DNA from: Arachis hypogaea
Taxonomy: Eukaryota > Streptophyta > Magnoliopsida > Fabales > Fabaceae
Length of the DNA: 64,000 nt
Reading direction: 5' to 3'
NCBI RefSeq assembly: GCF_003086295.3
Contig: NC_092051.1
Coordinates: forward strand, 64,419,772-64,483,771
The notes beneath the pieces were generated by a model, which was not told the origin of the DNA, did not search any database, and saw nothing but the letters and a program-made list of their open reading frames with translations. Positions 22,846 to 36,059 of the stretch are shown piece by piece (the first letter of the stretch is position 1; each line of letters starts with the position of its first letter). The position numbers and the translations under genes were made by a program.

Positions 22846-25039
22846 ATGAGCAGGAACAAGGATAAGAACATTGGAGGAAGCATTCTTTTTCATAAAGATG
22901 CTTGGTGACTTTACTGTACCAAATTCCAATTTACATGGAAGAAGCATCTCAATCCCTGCCATTGGAGCAAACAATTTTGGGCTGAAACCTTAATTAGTTT
23001 CTCTGATGCAACAGAACTACATGTTTTATGGACTTTCATCAGAAGATCCTTTTCAGTTCTTAGCTGAATTCTTGCAGATCTGTGATACTGTTAAGACCAA
23101 TGGGGTTGATCCCGAGGTCTACAGGCTTATGCTTTTCCCATTTGTTGTAAGAGACAAAGCTAGAATATGGTTGGACTCTCAACCTAAAGATAGCCTAAAC
23201 TCTTGGGATAAGCTGGTCACGACTTTCTTAGCCAAGTTCTTTCCTCCTCAAAAGCTTAGCAAGCTTAGAGTGGATGTTCAAACCTTCAGACAAAAAGAAG
23301 GTGAATCCCTCTATGAAGCTTGGGAGAGATACAAGGAACTGACCAAAAAGTGTCCTTCAGACATGCTTTCAGAATGGACCATCCTGGATATATTCTATGA
23401 TGGTCTGTCTGAACTATCAAAGATGTCATTGGACCATTCTGCAAGTGGATCCATTCACCTAACAAAAACGCCTACAGAAGCTCAAGAACTCATTGACATG
23501 GTTGCAAATAACCAGTTCATGTACACTTCTAAAAGGAATCTTGTGAGTAATGGTATGCCTCAGAGGAAGGGAGTCCTTGAAATTGATACTCTGAATGCCA
23601 TATTGGCTCAGAATAAAATATTGACTTAGCAAGTCAATATGATCTCTCAGAGTCTGAATGGATTGAAGGAATCATCCAACAGTACTAAAGAGGCCTCTTC
23701 TGAAGAAGAAGCTTATGATCTTGAGAACCCTGCAATAGCAGAGGTGAATTACATGGGGGAACCCTATGGAAACACCTATAATCCCTTATGGATAAATCAT
23801 CCAAATTTCTCATGGAAGGATCAACAAAAGCCTCAACAAGGCTTTAATAATGGTGGAAGAAACATGTTTAGCAATAGCAAGCCTTTTCCATCATCCACTC
23901 AGCAACAGACAGAGAATTCTGAGCAGAATCCATCTAGCTTAGCAAATATAGTCTCTGATCTATCTAAGGCCACTGTAAGTTTCATGAATGAAACAAGGTC
24001 CTCCATTAAAAATTTGGAGGCACAAGTGGGCCAGCTGAGTAAAAAAATCACTGAAACTCCTCCTAGTACTCTCCCATGCAACACAGAAGAGAATCCAAAA
24101 AGAGAGTGCAATGCCATAACCTTACTTGGTGTGGCTGAACCCAGAGAGGAGGAGAAGGACGTGAATCCTATTGAGGAAGACCTCCTGGGACGTCCAGTGA
24201 CCAATAAGAAGTATCCCTTTGAGGAACCAAAGGAATCTGAGGCTCATCTAGAGACCATAGTGATTCCATTAAACCTCCTTCTGCCCTTCATGAGCTCTGA
24301 TGAGTATTCTTCCTCTGAAGAGGATGAAGACATTACTGAAGAGCAAGTTGCTAAATACCTTGGTGGAATCATGAAGCTGAATGCCAAATTCTTTGGTAAT
24401 GAGACTTTGGAAGATGAACCTCCTTTGCTCACCAATGAACTAAATGCATTGGATAGGCAGAAATTACCTCAAAAGAAATAGGATCCAGGCAAATTCTTAA
24501 TACCTTGTACCATAGGCACCATGACCTTTGAGAAGGCTCTGTGTGACCTGGGGTCAGGAATAAACTTAATGCCACTCTCTGCAATGGAGAAACTTGGGAT
24601 CTTTGAGGTGCAAGCTGCCAGAATCTCATTAGAGATGGCAGACAACTCAAGAAAACAGGCTTATAGACAAGTAGAGGACGTGTTAGTAAAGGTTGAAGGC
24701 CTTTACATCCCTGCTAATTTCATAATCCTAGATACTGGGAAGGAAGAGGATGAATCCATCATCCTTGGAAGACCCTTCCTAGCCACAGCAAGAGCTATGA
24801 TTGATGTGGACAAAGGAGAGTTGGTCCTTCAACTGAATGAGGACAACCTTGTGTTTAAAACTCAAGGATCTCCTTCTGTAACCACGGAGCGGAAGCATGA
24901 AAAGCTTCTCTCACTGCAGAGTCAACCAAAGCCCCCACAGTCAAACTCTAAGTTTGGTGTTGGGAGGCCACAACCAAACACTAAGTTTCGTGTTGAACCC
25001 CCACATTCAAACTCTAAGTTTGGTGTTGGGAGGTTCTAA
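22846..25039 (+). pseudogene. Gag-protease polyprotein of element B (broken)
   Basis: ATG at 22846 (MSRNKDKN...). The first 100-odd codons are shortened by a deletion that shifts frame. From about 22950 one frame runs to 25039 with three in-frame stops: TAA 22991, TAG 23627, TAG 24479. Gag domain: RLMLFPFVVRDKARIWLDS and GESLYEAWERYKEL. Protease: CDLGSGINLMPLS active site and ILGRPFLAT. Relative to A the protein is clearly homologous throughout, including the C-terminal SNSKFGVG repeats. Nothing of reverse transcriptase follows. Confidence 0.9.
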
Positions 25040-25943
25040 CTTTGCTCTGATTATCTGTCAGACTCCATGAGAGCTCACTGTCAAGCTATTGACATTAAAG
25101 AAGCACTTGTTGGGAGGCAACACAATGTTATTTAATCATATCTATTTTATTTTCTTTTTGTTATTTCATATTTTATTAGGTTGATGATCATGTGAAGTCA
25201 CAAAAACTACTGAAAAATAAAAAATATAATGAAAAACAGCATTGAAAACAGCACACCCTGGAGGAGAGCAGTCTGGCGTTTAAACGCCAGAAACAAGTAT
25301 TTGTCTGGCGTTTAACGCTAGAAACAGGCACCAAGCTGGCGTTTAACGCCAGAAGCAAGCATCTGCCTGGCGTTAAATGCCAAAAACAAGCTACATTTGG
25401 GCGTTTAACGCTTGAAACAAGCAGCAGTCTGGCGTTAAACGCCAGGATTGCACAGTAAGGGCGTTTTACACGCCTAATTGGAGCAGGGATGTTAAGTCCT
25501 TGACCCTACTTGATCTGTGGACCCCACAGGATCCCCACTTTCTCTTCTCTCCTCTTCACACCTTTTCATAACTCTCTTCCCCAAATACCCTTCACCAATC
25601 ACCTCAATCACTATTTCCCATCACCTCTTCACCACTCACATCCATCCTCTCTTCCCCATTAACCCCACCTACCTTCAAAATTCAAACTAATTTCCCTCCC
25701 AAACCCAACCCTAATGGCCGAACCCTACACCCCCCCTCACTCCTATATAAACCCCTCACTCCTTCTTCATTTTCACCCAACACAACCCTCTCTTCTTCTC
25801 CTTGGCCGAATACATCTTCTTCCCCCATCTCCTCCATTCTTCTTCTTCTTCTACTACTTTCTTTCTTCTTTTGCTCGGGGACGAGCAAACATTTTAAGTT
25901 TGGTGTGGTAAAAACATAGCTTTTTGTTTTTCCATAACCATAT
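25040..25943 (+). other. Spacer between gag-protease and ORF2, element B
   Basis: No gene is seen. Post-ORF hairpin GTCAAGCTATTGAC at 25080-25093. Cassettes at 25272-25477, starting with the palindrome CTGGCGTTTAAACGCCAG. Stem-loop TTTGCTC-GGGGAC-GAGCAAA (25870-25889), followed by TTTTAAGTTTGGTGTGG (25892-25908). Confidence 0.7.
25272..25477. repeat. GGCGTTTAACGCC array, element B internal
   Basis: Six units about 32-36 bases apart, in the same relative place as 8052-8261 in A. Confidence 0.85.
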
Positions 25944-28761
25944 ATGGCACCTAAGGCCAGAGAAACCTCTAGAAAGAGGAAAGGGAAGGCAATTGCTTCC
26001 ACCTCTGAGTCATGGGAGATGGAGAGATTCATCTCAAAGGTCCATCAAGACCACTTCTATGAAGTTGTGGCCAAGAAGAAAGTGATCCCTAAGGTTCCTT
26101 TCAAGCTCAAAAAGAATGAGTATCCGGAGATCCGATATGAGATTCGAAGAAGAGGTTGGGAAGTTCTCACCAACCCCATTCAACAAGTCGGGATCCTAAT
26201 GGTTCAAGAGTTCTATGCAAACGCATGGATCACTAGGAACCATGATCAAAGTGTGAACCCGAATCCAAAGCATTGGCTCACCATGGTTTGGGGGAAATAC
26301 TTAGATTTCAGTCTGGAAAATGTAAGGCTGGCATTCAACTTGCCAATGATGGAAGAAAACGCACGCCCCTACACTAGAAGGGTAAACTTTGATCAAAGGT
26401 TGGACCAAGTCCTCATGGACATATGTGTAGAAGGAGCTCAATAGAAAATTGACTCAAGAGGCAAGCCGGTTCAATTAAGAAGGCATGACCTCAAACCAGT
26501 GGCTAGGGGATGGCTAGAGTTCATTCAACGCTCAATCATTCCTACTAGTAACCGGTCCATCATGATCTATAGTATCATGATTGGAGAGGAGGCGGAAGTT
26601 CATGAGATTATACCTCAAGAACTTTACAAGGTGGCTGACAAGTCCTCCACTTGGGCAAGGTTAGCCTTTCCTCACCTCATATGCCACCTCTGCAATTCGG
26701 CTGGACTTGACATAGAGGGAGACATCCTCATTGAAGAGGACAAGCCCATCACTAAGAAAAGGATGGAGCAAATAAAACTATTGGGAGCAAATCAACACTT
26801 CCCTAGGAGAATTAAGCTCTAACATGGGACAACTAAGGATGGAGCACCAAGAGTATTCCATCATCCTCCATGAAATTAGAGAAGATCAAAGAACTATGAG
26901 GGAGGAGTGATGAGCGGATAATTTATACGCTTTTTGACATTGTTTTTAGTTTGTTTTTAGTAGGATCTAGTTACTTTTAGGGATGTTTTCATTAGTTTTT
27001 ATGTTAAATTCACATTTCTGGACTTTACTATGAGTTTGTGTGTTTTTCTGTGATTTCAGGTATTTTCTGGCTGAAATTGAGGGACTTGAGCAAAAATCAG
27101 ATTCAGAGGTTGAAGAAGGACTGCTGATGCTGTTGGATTCTGACCTCCCTGCACTCAAAGTGGTATTTCTGGAGCTACAAAACTTGAAATGGCGCTCTTC
27201 CAATTGCGTTGGAAAGTATACATCCAGGGCTTTCCAGCAATGTATAATAGTCTATACTTTGCCCAAGTTTGGAGGACGCAAACTGGCGTTCAACGCCAGA
27301 TCTCTGCCCAATTCTGGAGTCCAGCGCCAGAAACAAGTTGCAAAGTGGAGTTCAACGCCCAAAATGGCACAAAAGCTGGCGTTCAACTCCAGAAAGAGCC
27401 TCTGCATGTGTAACATTCAAACTCAGCCCAAGCACACACCAAGTGGGCCCCGGAAGTGGATTTATGCATCAATTACTTACTTCTGTAAACCCTAGTGGCT
27501 AGTTTATTATAAATAGGACTTTTTACTATTGTATTAGACATCTTTGGATCTTTAGAACCATCTTTTGATCATTTTTAGATCTCTAGACCTCCATGGGAGG
27601 CTGGCCATTCGTCCATGCTTACCCTCTATTCACTTATGTATTTTCAACGGTAGAGTTTCTACACTCCATAGATTAAGGTGTGGAGCTCTGCTGTTCCTCA
27701 AAGATTAATGCAAAGTACTACTGTTTTCTATTCAATTCACTTGTTCCGCTTCTAAGATATTCATTCGCTCTTCAACCTGGATGTGATGAACGTGACAATC
27801 ATCATCATTCCCTATGAACGCGTGCCTGACAACCACGTCCGTTCTACATTAGATTGAATGAGTATCTCTTAGATCTCTTAATTAGAATCTTCGTGGTATA
27901 AGCTAGATTGATGGCGGCATTCATGAGAGTCCAGAAAGTCTAAACCTTGTCCGTGGTATTCCGAGTAGGACTCTGGGATTGAATGACTATGACGCACTCA
28001 AAACTCGTGAGTGCTGGGCGTAGTGACAGACGCAAAAGGATAGTAAATCCTATTCCAGTGCGATCGAGAACCTCCAAGATGATTAGCCGTGCAGTAACAG
28101 CGCATCGGACCATTTTCACAGAGAGGAATAGGATGCAACCAACGACAAGGGTGATGCCTCTAGACGATTAGCCGTGCTGTGATAGAGCATTTGGACCAAT
28201 TTGTCGAGAGAGATCGAAAGTAGCCATTGGCACCGGTGACATCCTTACATAAAACCAGCCATAGAAAGGAGTAAGATTGATTGGATGAAGACAGCAGGAA
28301 AGCAGAGGTTTAGAGGAACGAATGCATCTCCATACGCTTATTTGAAATTCTCACCAATAAGTTACATAAGTATTTCTATCCTTATTTTATTAATTAATTT
28401 CGAAAACCCCATTACTATTTTATATCTGCCTGACTGAGATTTACAAGGTGACCATAGCTTGCTTTATACCAATAATCTCCGTGGGATTCGACCCTTACTC
28501 ACGTAAGGTATTACTTGGATGACCAAGTGCACTTGCTGGTTAGTTGTGCGAAGTTGTGAACCATGGTATTGGCATCATGTTTTTGGTGCCATCGCCAGGG
28601 AAAGAAAGAGCAATGAATTTTACATAATCAAAGTGTAATCACAATTTCGTCCACCAAGGAGCAACAAAGACAAGGAAGAGACATAGAGGAGTTCAAAAGC
28701 ACCATTGGTTCTTCAAGAAGAGGAAGACTCCACCCTCACTAAGGTGGACTCATTCCTTAAT
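25944..28761 (+). pseudogene. ORF2 of element B, split by a solo LTR
   Basis: It starts MAPKARETSRKRKGKAIAST and is homologous to 8727-9872. An in-frame TAG lies at 26442-26444 (Tyr in A). A seven-codon in-frame deletion follows TSNRS, and a deletion of about 85 bp with frameshift follows MEQ (near 26775). The solo LTR sits at 26908-28656. The coding sequence resumes at 28662 (QQRQGRDIEEFK) and ends ...CACTAA near 28741. It serves as a check on the true ends of ORF2 in A. Confidence 0.8.
26908..28656 (+). mobile_element. Solo LTR inside ORF2 of element B
   Basis: 1749 bp, TGATGAGCGG...CGTCCACCA, flanked by exact AGGAG duplications (26903-26907, 28657-28661), with no PBS or internal region. 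TATA box at 27508-27517, cassettes at 27282-27392, U5 hairpin CCTTAC-TCAC-GTAAGG at 28493-28508. It arose by recombination between two LTRs of a later insertion. Confidence 0.95.
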
Positions 28762-29890
28762 CTCCTTGTCTATTTATTTTCTGTTTTTGATTCCCATGCT
28801 TCATGTTTAATTATGTTTGTGTCTTTACTATATGATCATTAGTGTTTAAGTGTCTATGTCTTAAAGCTATGAATGTCCTATGACTCCACCTCTCTTAAAT
28901 GAAAACTGTTTTAAAAACAAAAGAACAAGAAGTATAGGGTTTCGAATTCATCCTTGAAATTAGTTTAATTATTTTGATGTGGTGACAATACTTTTTGTTT
29001 TCTGAATGAATGCTTGAACAGTGCATATGTCTTTTGAAGTTGTTGTTTATGAATGTTAAATATGTTGGCTCTTGAAAGAATGATGAAAAGGAGACATGTT
29101 ATTTGATAATCTGAAAAATCATAAAAATGATTCTTGAAGCAAGAAAAAGCAGTGAATACAAAAGCTTGCAGAAAAAAAAAATAGCGAAAAAAAAAGAAAA
29201 AAAAAGAAAAAAGCAAGCAGAAAAAGCCAAAAGCTCTTTAAACCAAAAGGCAAGAGCAAAAAGCCAATAGCCCTTAAAACCAAAAGGCAAGGGTAAATAA
29301 AAAGGATCCAAGGCTTTGAGCATCAGTGGATAGGAGGGCCTAAAGGAATAAAATCCTGGCCTAAGCAGCTGAACCAAGTTGTCCCTAACCATGTGCTTGT
29401 GGCGTGAAGGGGTCAAGTGAAAACTTGAGACTGAGCAGTGAAAGTCAAGGTCCAAAGCAAAAAAAGAGTGTGCTTAAGAACCCTGGACACCTCTAATTGG
29501 GGACTTTAGCAAAGCTGAGTCACAATCTGAAAAGGTTCACCCAGTTATGTGTCTGTGGCATTTATGTATCCTGTGGTAATATTGGAAAACAAAGTGCTTA
29601 GGGCCGCGACCAAGACTCATAAAGTAGCTGTGTTCAAGAATCAACATACTGAACTAGGAGAATCAATAACACTATCTGAACTCTGAGTTCCTATAGATGC
29701 CAATCATTCTGAACTTCAATGGATAAAGTGAGATGCCAAAACTATTCAAGAGGCAAAAAGCTACAAGTCCCGCTCATCTAATTGGAGCTAAGTTTTATTG
29801 ATATTTTGGAATTTGTAGTATATTCTCTTCTTTTTATCCTATTTGATTTTCAGTTGCTTGGGGACAAGCAACAATTTAAGTTTGGTGTTG
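28762..29890 (+). other. 3' noncoding region of element B
   Basis: No gene is seen. CAAGGCTTTGAGCATCA at 29309-29325. A/G-rich simple sequence at 29168-29215. Perfect stem-loop GTTGCTTG-GGGA-CAAGCAAC at 29853-29872, then TTTAAGTTTGGTGTTG at 29875-29890, abutting the LTR. Confidence 0.75.
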
Positions 29891-31378
29891 TGATGAGCGA
29901 ATAATTTATACGCTTTTTGGCATTGTTTTAACATAGTTTTTAGTATGATTTAGTTAGTTTTTTGTATATTTTTATTAGTTTTTAAATAAAATTCACATTT
30001 CTGGACTTTACTATGAGTTTGTGTGTTTTTCTATGATTTCAGGTAATTTTTGGCTGAAATTGAGGGACTTGAGCAAAAATCAGATTCAGAGGTTGAAGAA
30101 GGACGGCAGATGCTGTTGGATTCTGACCTCCCTGCACTCAAAGTGGATTTTATGGAGCTACAAAACTCCAAATGGTGCGCTCTCAATTGCGTTGGAAAGT
30201 AGACATCCAGCGATTTCGAGCAATATATAATAGTCCATACTTTGCCCGAGTTTAGATGACGCAAATTGGCGTTCAACGCCAGTTCCATACTGCATTCTGG
30301 AGTTAAACGCCAGAAACAGGTTGCAAAGTGGAGTTAAACGCCAGAAATAGATTACAAGCTGGCGTTCAACTCCAAGAGAAGCCTCTACACGTGTAAAGCT
30401 CAGTTCTCAGCCCAAGCACACACCAAGTGAGTCACAGAAGTGGATTTCTGCAACATTTACTTATCTTTGTAAACCCTAGTAACTAGTTTAGCATAAATAG
30501 GACTTTTTACTATTGTATTTACATCTTCGGATCATCTTTTGATCATGTTTTGATGATTGAACCCTCCTTGGGAGGCTGGCTATTCGGCCATGTCTGGACC
30601 TTATTCTTATGTATTCCCAAACTATGAACGCGTGCCTGACAACCACTTCTGTTCTACCTTAGATTGAATGAGTATCTCTGGGATTCCTTAATCAGAATCT
30701 TCGTGGTATAAGTTAGAATCCATGGACGGCCATTCTTGAGATCTGGAAAATCTAAAACTTGTCTATGGTATTCCGAGTAGGATTTGAGAAGGGATGGCTG
30801 CGACGAGCTTCGAACTCGCGAGTGCTGGGCGTAGTGACAGATGCAAAAGGATCAATAGATCCTATTCCAGTATGATCGAGAATTGACAGGTGATTAGCCA
30901 TGCAGTGACAGCGCATTGGACCATTTTCACTGAGAGGACAGGATGTAGCCATTGACAACGGTGATGCCTAACATATAGCTTGCCATAGAAAGGAGTATGA
31001 ATGATTAGATGAAGACAATAGGAAAGCAGAGGATCAGGAGGAACGAATGCATCTCTATATGCTTGTCTGAAATTTTCACCAATGAATTACATAAGTATCA
31101 CTATCTTTATTTTATATTTTAGTTAGCTTTTAATTACTAAATCTCCATAATTAATTGAATCCGCCTGACTGAGATTTACAAGGTGACCATAGCTTGCTTC
31201 AAGCCGACAATCTCCGTGGGATCGACCCTTACTCACGTAAGGTTTATTACTTGGACGACCCAGTGCACTTGCTGGTTAGTTGTGCGAAGTTGTGACAAAG
31301 AACTAAGATCATGAACATGCGTATTGAGTTTTTAGCGCCGTTACCAAGGAATGAAACTGTCACGATTTCTGCGCACCA
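29891..31378 (+). mobile_element. 3' LTR of element B
   Basis: 1488 bp. It lacks about 170 bp present in the 5' LTR (deletion near 30615, between GTATT and CCCAAACTATGAACG). Cassettes at 30266-30373. Hairpins at 31227-31242 and 31260-31275. Otherwise very close to the 5' LTR, so the insertion is fairly recent. Confidence 0.9.
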
Positions 31379-31383
31379 ACACT

Positions 31384-33852
31384 ATCGTAATTAACCCAAG
31401 GATATAGTGCCTGGAACACTCTCAACATTCAATAAATTCATCATTCCTTCCTGAGTCCTCAACTCATCATACCTATCATCAGTTTAACATTTTCTCAAAT
31501 TTACCATGAACTATCATCACCTCTCAAGTCCTCTTAGTCATCTCCAATATAGTATTCCGCCCGCTCACCCACAACTTTAGAAACCTAAACCTCCGTTTTC
31601 TAAACTCATAACCAAAAATACCCCCTTTTAATTCACTTATTGTGTTATCCTTGATTTAAAGTCTAAATACTAGCAGAAAGAGTTTAAACAAGTGTTACAG
31701 AAGTTTGCAAGCTTGTTGGGAAGGTAAAATGGTTAAAAACAAGGTTTTCGTTGAAAAATAGGGCAGTGTGCGTACGCATAAGGTTGTGCGTACGCACGCC
31801 CAGAAGAGTTTTCTCAACGTGTGCGTACGTATAGAGGTGTGCGTACGCACACAAAGTAAAATTTCCTATTTTGTGTGCGGCATGAATACGTGAGGACGCC
31901 CTCAACAAAAGGCACTTCCTAATTTGTGCGTACGCATGATGTTGTGTGTATGCACAACTTGCAAATTTCACAGAGTGTGCAAACGTTCTCAGGAGAAGAC
32001 ATATCCCTGTGAGTGCGTGTGCACCACAGTGTGCGTTCGCACGTTTTTTGAAAATCAGAGGGTGTTCGTGCGTAGGTATACACAAGTGAAAAGATGGCCC
32101 CTGCTCGAAGCATGCGCACAATAGTGTGCATGCGTACACAAACCAGAACTCACAATTTCTGCATCACAGAATTCAGATTTTTACACCAACTTTCAACAAT
32201 CATATCGTTTTCTACAAAATTCTAATTTCCACAAAATCTATACTGTTTTAAAGCTCTTTAAAGTATCTTCAATTTGATACAAAATTCAATCAATTTCAGA
32301 AAATATAGCTCAAGATATGATCGCCAAAGTTGGCCAAAAATTGGTTTTAACAAAAATCTTAAAAACTCAATTTTACCAAGTCTCTCAATTTACAACCAAT
32401 TATTCACAACCCCAACAATACCAAAATCACTTAAGAATTCATACCAAACATTACTCAACCCAATCAAGCATTCAATCATCTAAATCATTTAACACTCACC
32501 TCATCCAACTCTAAATTCAATTTAAATTCATATCACAATTCCTCAATACCACTATTCAAAGTTTCCAACAATCATCATTGTTACATATATTAAATCTTTC
32601 ATCCAAATAGTTCCATTATCATCAATCAGTCCATACAATTTATCGAACTTCCTCACGCATTTATTTTCAACATGAACCATAATAACCAACAATCCAAAAA
32701 TCATCATCAACATCCATCTTCATACCTCAACATTCACCATCATAACTCATCATAGTTATCATACCCATCAATAATCATCATCTACCAAGATATATATCAT
32801 CACATTCAAACTCATTCAACCTCCATCCAAACCATCATCAAGCATAACATTTATATACAATTAATCATACCATCACATATTTCAAACCTATCTTAGGGGC
32901 TGTTAGTCTAAGTTTCACGAAATATTATATATTACATAAAGGAAATTGAAACCATACCTTGGCTAATTATCCTCCATACATAAAACCACTTTACCACAAG
33001 CGTTCAAGCTTTCACCCAACACCAAACAACACCAAGAACACTCTATATCATGCAAAACTACAAGAATCAAAGCTAGGATTTATGAAATTCAACTAAACAC
33101 AAAGATTTAGTGATATCTTACCTTATCCAATGGGTGTTGAGGTTAGACTCACTACTCACCCAAGCTAACTTACACCTAAACAACAAGAATCCAAGGAAAC
33201 TCAACAACCCAACAAGCCATTTTCGAAAATGACATAGGGCAGGGAAACTGCAAAGGAAAGAGTGAGTTTCTTACCACTTTGTTTAAAGAGCTCGACAAGA
33301 ACTTTGCGTGGCTATAAATGGCTCGTCAATCGGAGCTCCGTAGTTCAAGATATGGCCAAAATAAGTAGGAAATGAAGAGAGTTTTTTTTTCTTCCTTTCT
33401 TCTCTCAAAACCAGCGCCCCTCTCTCCCTCTATGTTCTAAAACGGGCTTTCTTGACTCATTTAAGGCTTTATGTATGTTGGGCTTGAGCCCAACTTGGGC
33501 CCGGTCTAACCGCGTAGTATTTTTGGTTTGTTTGGCCCTACTTTGGGACAAAACCTTTAAAATAAGCGCCCGATTTGCTATTTTAAAAACTCTTCTAAGG
33601 TTTTCTACTGTTTTATTCTCTCACATGCAGTACTGGACAGACTTAAGCCGGTACTGTCGGCTAATCTATCGGTAGGTGTTTTTACCAAAAAGTTTTTAGA
33701 GGAGAACTTTTTCCTACTCAGAAAAATCCACCGAAACCGAATCTCACATTTATATTAAAAAAAAAACACTTTTATATTTTCAAACCTATTCTGGACAATT
33801 AAATTATTCTACTCTACTTAAGCGGCTTTACGTAAAAACCTCGGTTCTTACA
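31384..33852 (-). mobile_element. 5' LTR of element G, U3 part
   Basis: On the minus strand it starts TGTAAGAACC at 33852, inside a copia integrase. It is collinear with 13295-15633. GTGCGTACGCAC cassettes at 31766-32143. The stretch 32150-33100 is AT-rich with many CAATCATC-like repeats; no gene is seen. Confidence 0.8.
31766..32143. repeat. GTGCGTACGCAC cassettes, G LTR copy 2
   Basis: Counterpart of 13556-13912. Clear units TGTGCGTACGCACGCCC and GTGCGTACGCACACA. One ~26-base unit is lost relative to copy 1 near 31990. Confidence 0.8.
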
Positions 33853-34140
33853 TGAAACCCTCTTCTTCACAGAATTTAGTAAATTCTTTGGAAGTGTATT
33901 CAGTTTCTCTATTGCTACGAAGTACCTTGATGCTACGACCATTTTTCTTCTCCACATGTTGCTTGAACTTCTTGATGATGCCAAAAACCTCTGATCTTTC
34001 ACGTAGGAAATATACCCACATCATTCTAGTATAATCATCAAAGAAGACAATGAAGTACCTGTTGTTATTGAGTGATGGAGACTTCATTGGACCATAAATG
34101 TCAGTGTGAACTAATTCAAGCATCTCCTTGGCTCGCCAAG
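33853..34140 (-). pseudogene. Copia integrase core fragment
   Basis: Minus strand, 91+ codons: MLELVHTDIYGPMKSPSLN, YFIVFFDDYTRMMWVYF, VLRSNRETEYTSKEF. This is the integrase core of a Ty1/copia polyprotein. The first catalytic Asp (HTDIYGP) is present. The second is Asn (LRSN where LRSD is usual), so the enzyme would be inactive even if whole. Element G interrupts it at 33852. Upstream it is cut by H at 34141 and continues at 47881. Confidence 0.9.
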
Positions 34141-35197
34141 TGTAAGACCCCAGATTTTTCGAAATTAAATAGTAAGATATTTATAATTTATTATATTTGT
34201 TGATAATTTTATTATATTTGTTGATAATTTATTATATTTCAAAATCCATTAGGATTAAAATTTTTTAAATAATTGAATAGTTGAAGGTTTAGAATAATTT
34301 TATGAACTAAAAGAAAATAAATTTATTTATCTCTAATTTTAAATTAGAATACTTAATAAAATATAATTTACAAAATAAATAGTATTCTTAAATTTAATTA
34401 TATTAGATTAAATTTAGTTTTAAATTAATACTCTACCTAACCCTAATTCTAAAATCAAAACTCTAAATCCCCAAAACACAACCCTAACCATAATTTCCAT
34501 AAACCTTGATGCCAATTCTCATTTCCCTTTTCCCCTCACACGGATAGCAACACCAACACACACACATAGACACACACATACACAAAAAACACGTGCCCGA
34601 AGAAGAAGAGGAGAGGAAAGAGAGGGAGACCGATGTCGTGGCCACACCTCCGTTGCACCTCACCGCCATCGAACCCGTCACCGCTGCTGAGTTGCTGTCA
34701 AAGTCATAACCGCGAAGAGAGGGAGCCGTCGAGACATGGGGAGAGAGAGAACGCTCGCGCCACCTGCGTCATCACCTTTCCTACTGATGACAAGTAATCT
34801 TAGCCAAGTTTTACTAGTCTTTTTCTTTGTTTTTATTAGGTTTTATGCACTTTCTTGCATTGTAAGTAAGTAATTTGGAGTAGAATTGCGTAGTTTGTTA
34901 AATCAACCAATCACCCTTTAATTTATACAAAATCATGAGGTTTAAGCCAAAATTAATTGAATTATGAATGACTTTTAAACTTTGTGAATTTGGTGATACT
35001 TTGATTGGTTGATTTAATTACTTGTAGGTGAAGAAAGAAGAAAATAAGAAAAGCGTGGCCTAAGGAATATGCCCAAAGGAAACAAAAAGCGTGCCCAAGA
35101 GAAAAAAAAAGCGTAGCAACATTGAGGAAGAAGGAAAGCAAAGTTGGGTGAGTGAATCGAGCTTCACAAGGAGCAAAAATAGGAAGCAAGGCACAAA

Positions 35198-35939
35198 GCT
35201 CAGTTAACTTAGTGAACTGAGCATCAAAGAAAGCAAGGCAAGGACATAAAGCTCAGTTCAATAAGTGAGCTTTATCGGGCTCTTTCAAGAATAAATTCAA
35301 AGCAAAATTCCAAGGAATGAAGCCACCAAGTTTCGAACTCATGGCCCAAGGGAAGCAAGGAACGCTCATTGCAAGGAAAACAAGGAAAAATGGGCCAAAA
35401 AGCCTTCCCCAAGGTTCGAACACGGAACATCACGCTACCTAGCTTGCAAGGGAAATTAGCCAAAAAGCATGAGGGATGACAAGAAGGTGCTACTCCAAGG
35501 AGGCAAGGGCGCTCAGTTGCTTTACTTAACTGAGCGCTACATTATATTGCTATATATAAGGAAAATTGGCTCCACAAATTGCATTCAGTGGGAATCGAAG
35601 TGGGAGCCTCTCACTTGCAAGGAAGGAGCGCTACTCCATGAAATAAAAATGGGTACAACATTTCACTCAACAAGGCTCGAACCTGGAGCTTCCTTATACA
35701 AGCACTCCTTACTCTCCAACTCTTCCAAGAAAAATAGCCTACACTTTCCTCCACCAGGATTCGAACTTGGGAGATTGAGGTCCCAAGCAAGGCGCCACAA
35801 TGGGACACGGCCAAGACTAGAGCTCAGATCAAAATTCCAACTGAGCTCTAGTGTCATGCAACATGACCAAGAGGCTGGGTGCACTAAATTGGACACGGAC
35901 AGCAACATTTGGGGGCTCAGTGTGGTATTTGAACTGAGC
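35198..35939. repeat. GCTCAGTT/AACTGAGC inverted-repeat cassettes, D 5' LTR
   Basis: Best pairs: GCGCTCAGTT (35509-35518) with AACTGAGCGC (35528-35537), and CTAGAGCTCAG (35817-35827) with CTGAGCTCTAG (35841-35851). The same set recurs in the 3' LTR (from 41930) and, more weakly, in the E/F LTRs. Confidence 0.75.
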
Positions 35940-36049
35940 TTTCCCCTGGAAGGTGCATTTGGGCCAAAATTCACTAAAAATTCAATTTAATTCATTTCTT
36001 CACCAAATTTTAAAGCCCACCCAAATTCTTAGATCCAAATTAGGAAGTG

Positions 36050-36059
36050 TATAAATAGG
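36050..36059 (+). promoter_or_regulatory. LTR TATA box, element D
   Basis: TATAAATAGG, repeated at 42811-42820 in the 3' LTR. Confidence 0.7.

Larger units (their letters stand above)
19611..31378 (+). mobile_element. Element B: full-length Athila-like non-autonomous element
   Basis: It starts TGTTGAGCGG and ends GCGCACCA, with target duplication ACACT on both sides (19606-19610 and 31379-31383). Same plan as A: LTR, PBS, leader, gag-protease, cassettes, ORF2, 3' region, LTR. ORF2 is split by a solo LTR (26908-28656). Removing that insert leaves about 10 kb. Confidence 0.93.

Noticed and set aside
35469..35990. 173-codon frame in D's 5' LTR, repeated in the 3' LTR (42224-42751)
   Set aside because: It crosses the inverted repeats and tRNA-like blocks in U3, upstream of the TATA box. 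Both copies are open because the LTRs are nearly identical, and there is no recognisable domain.
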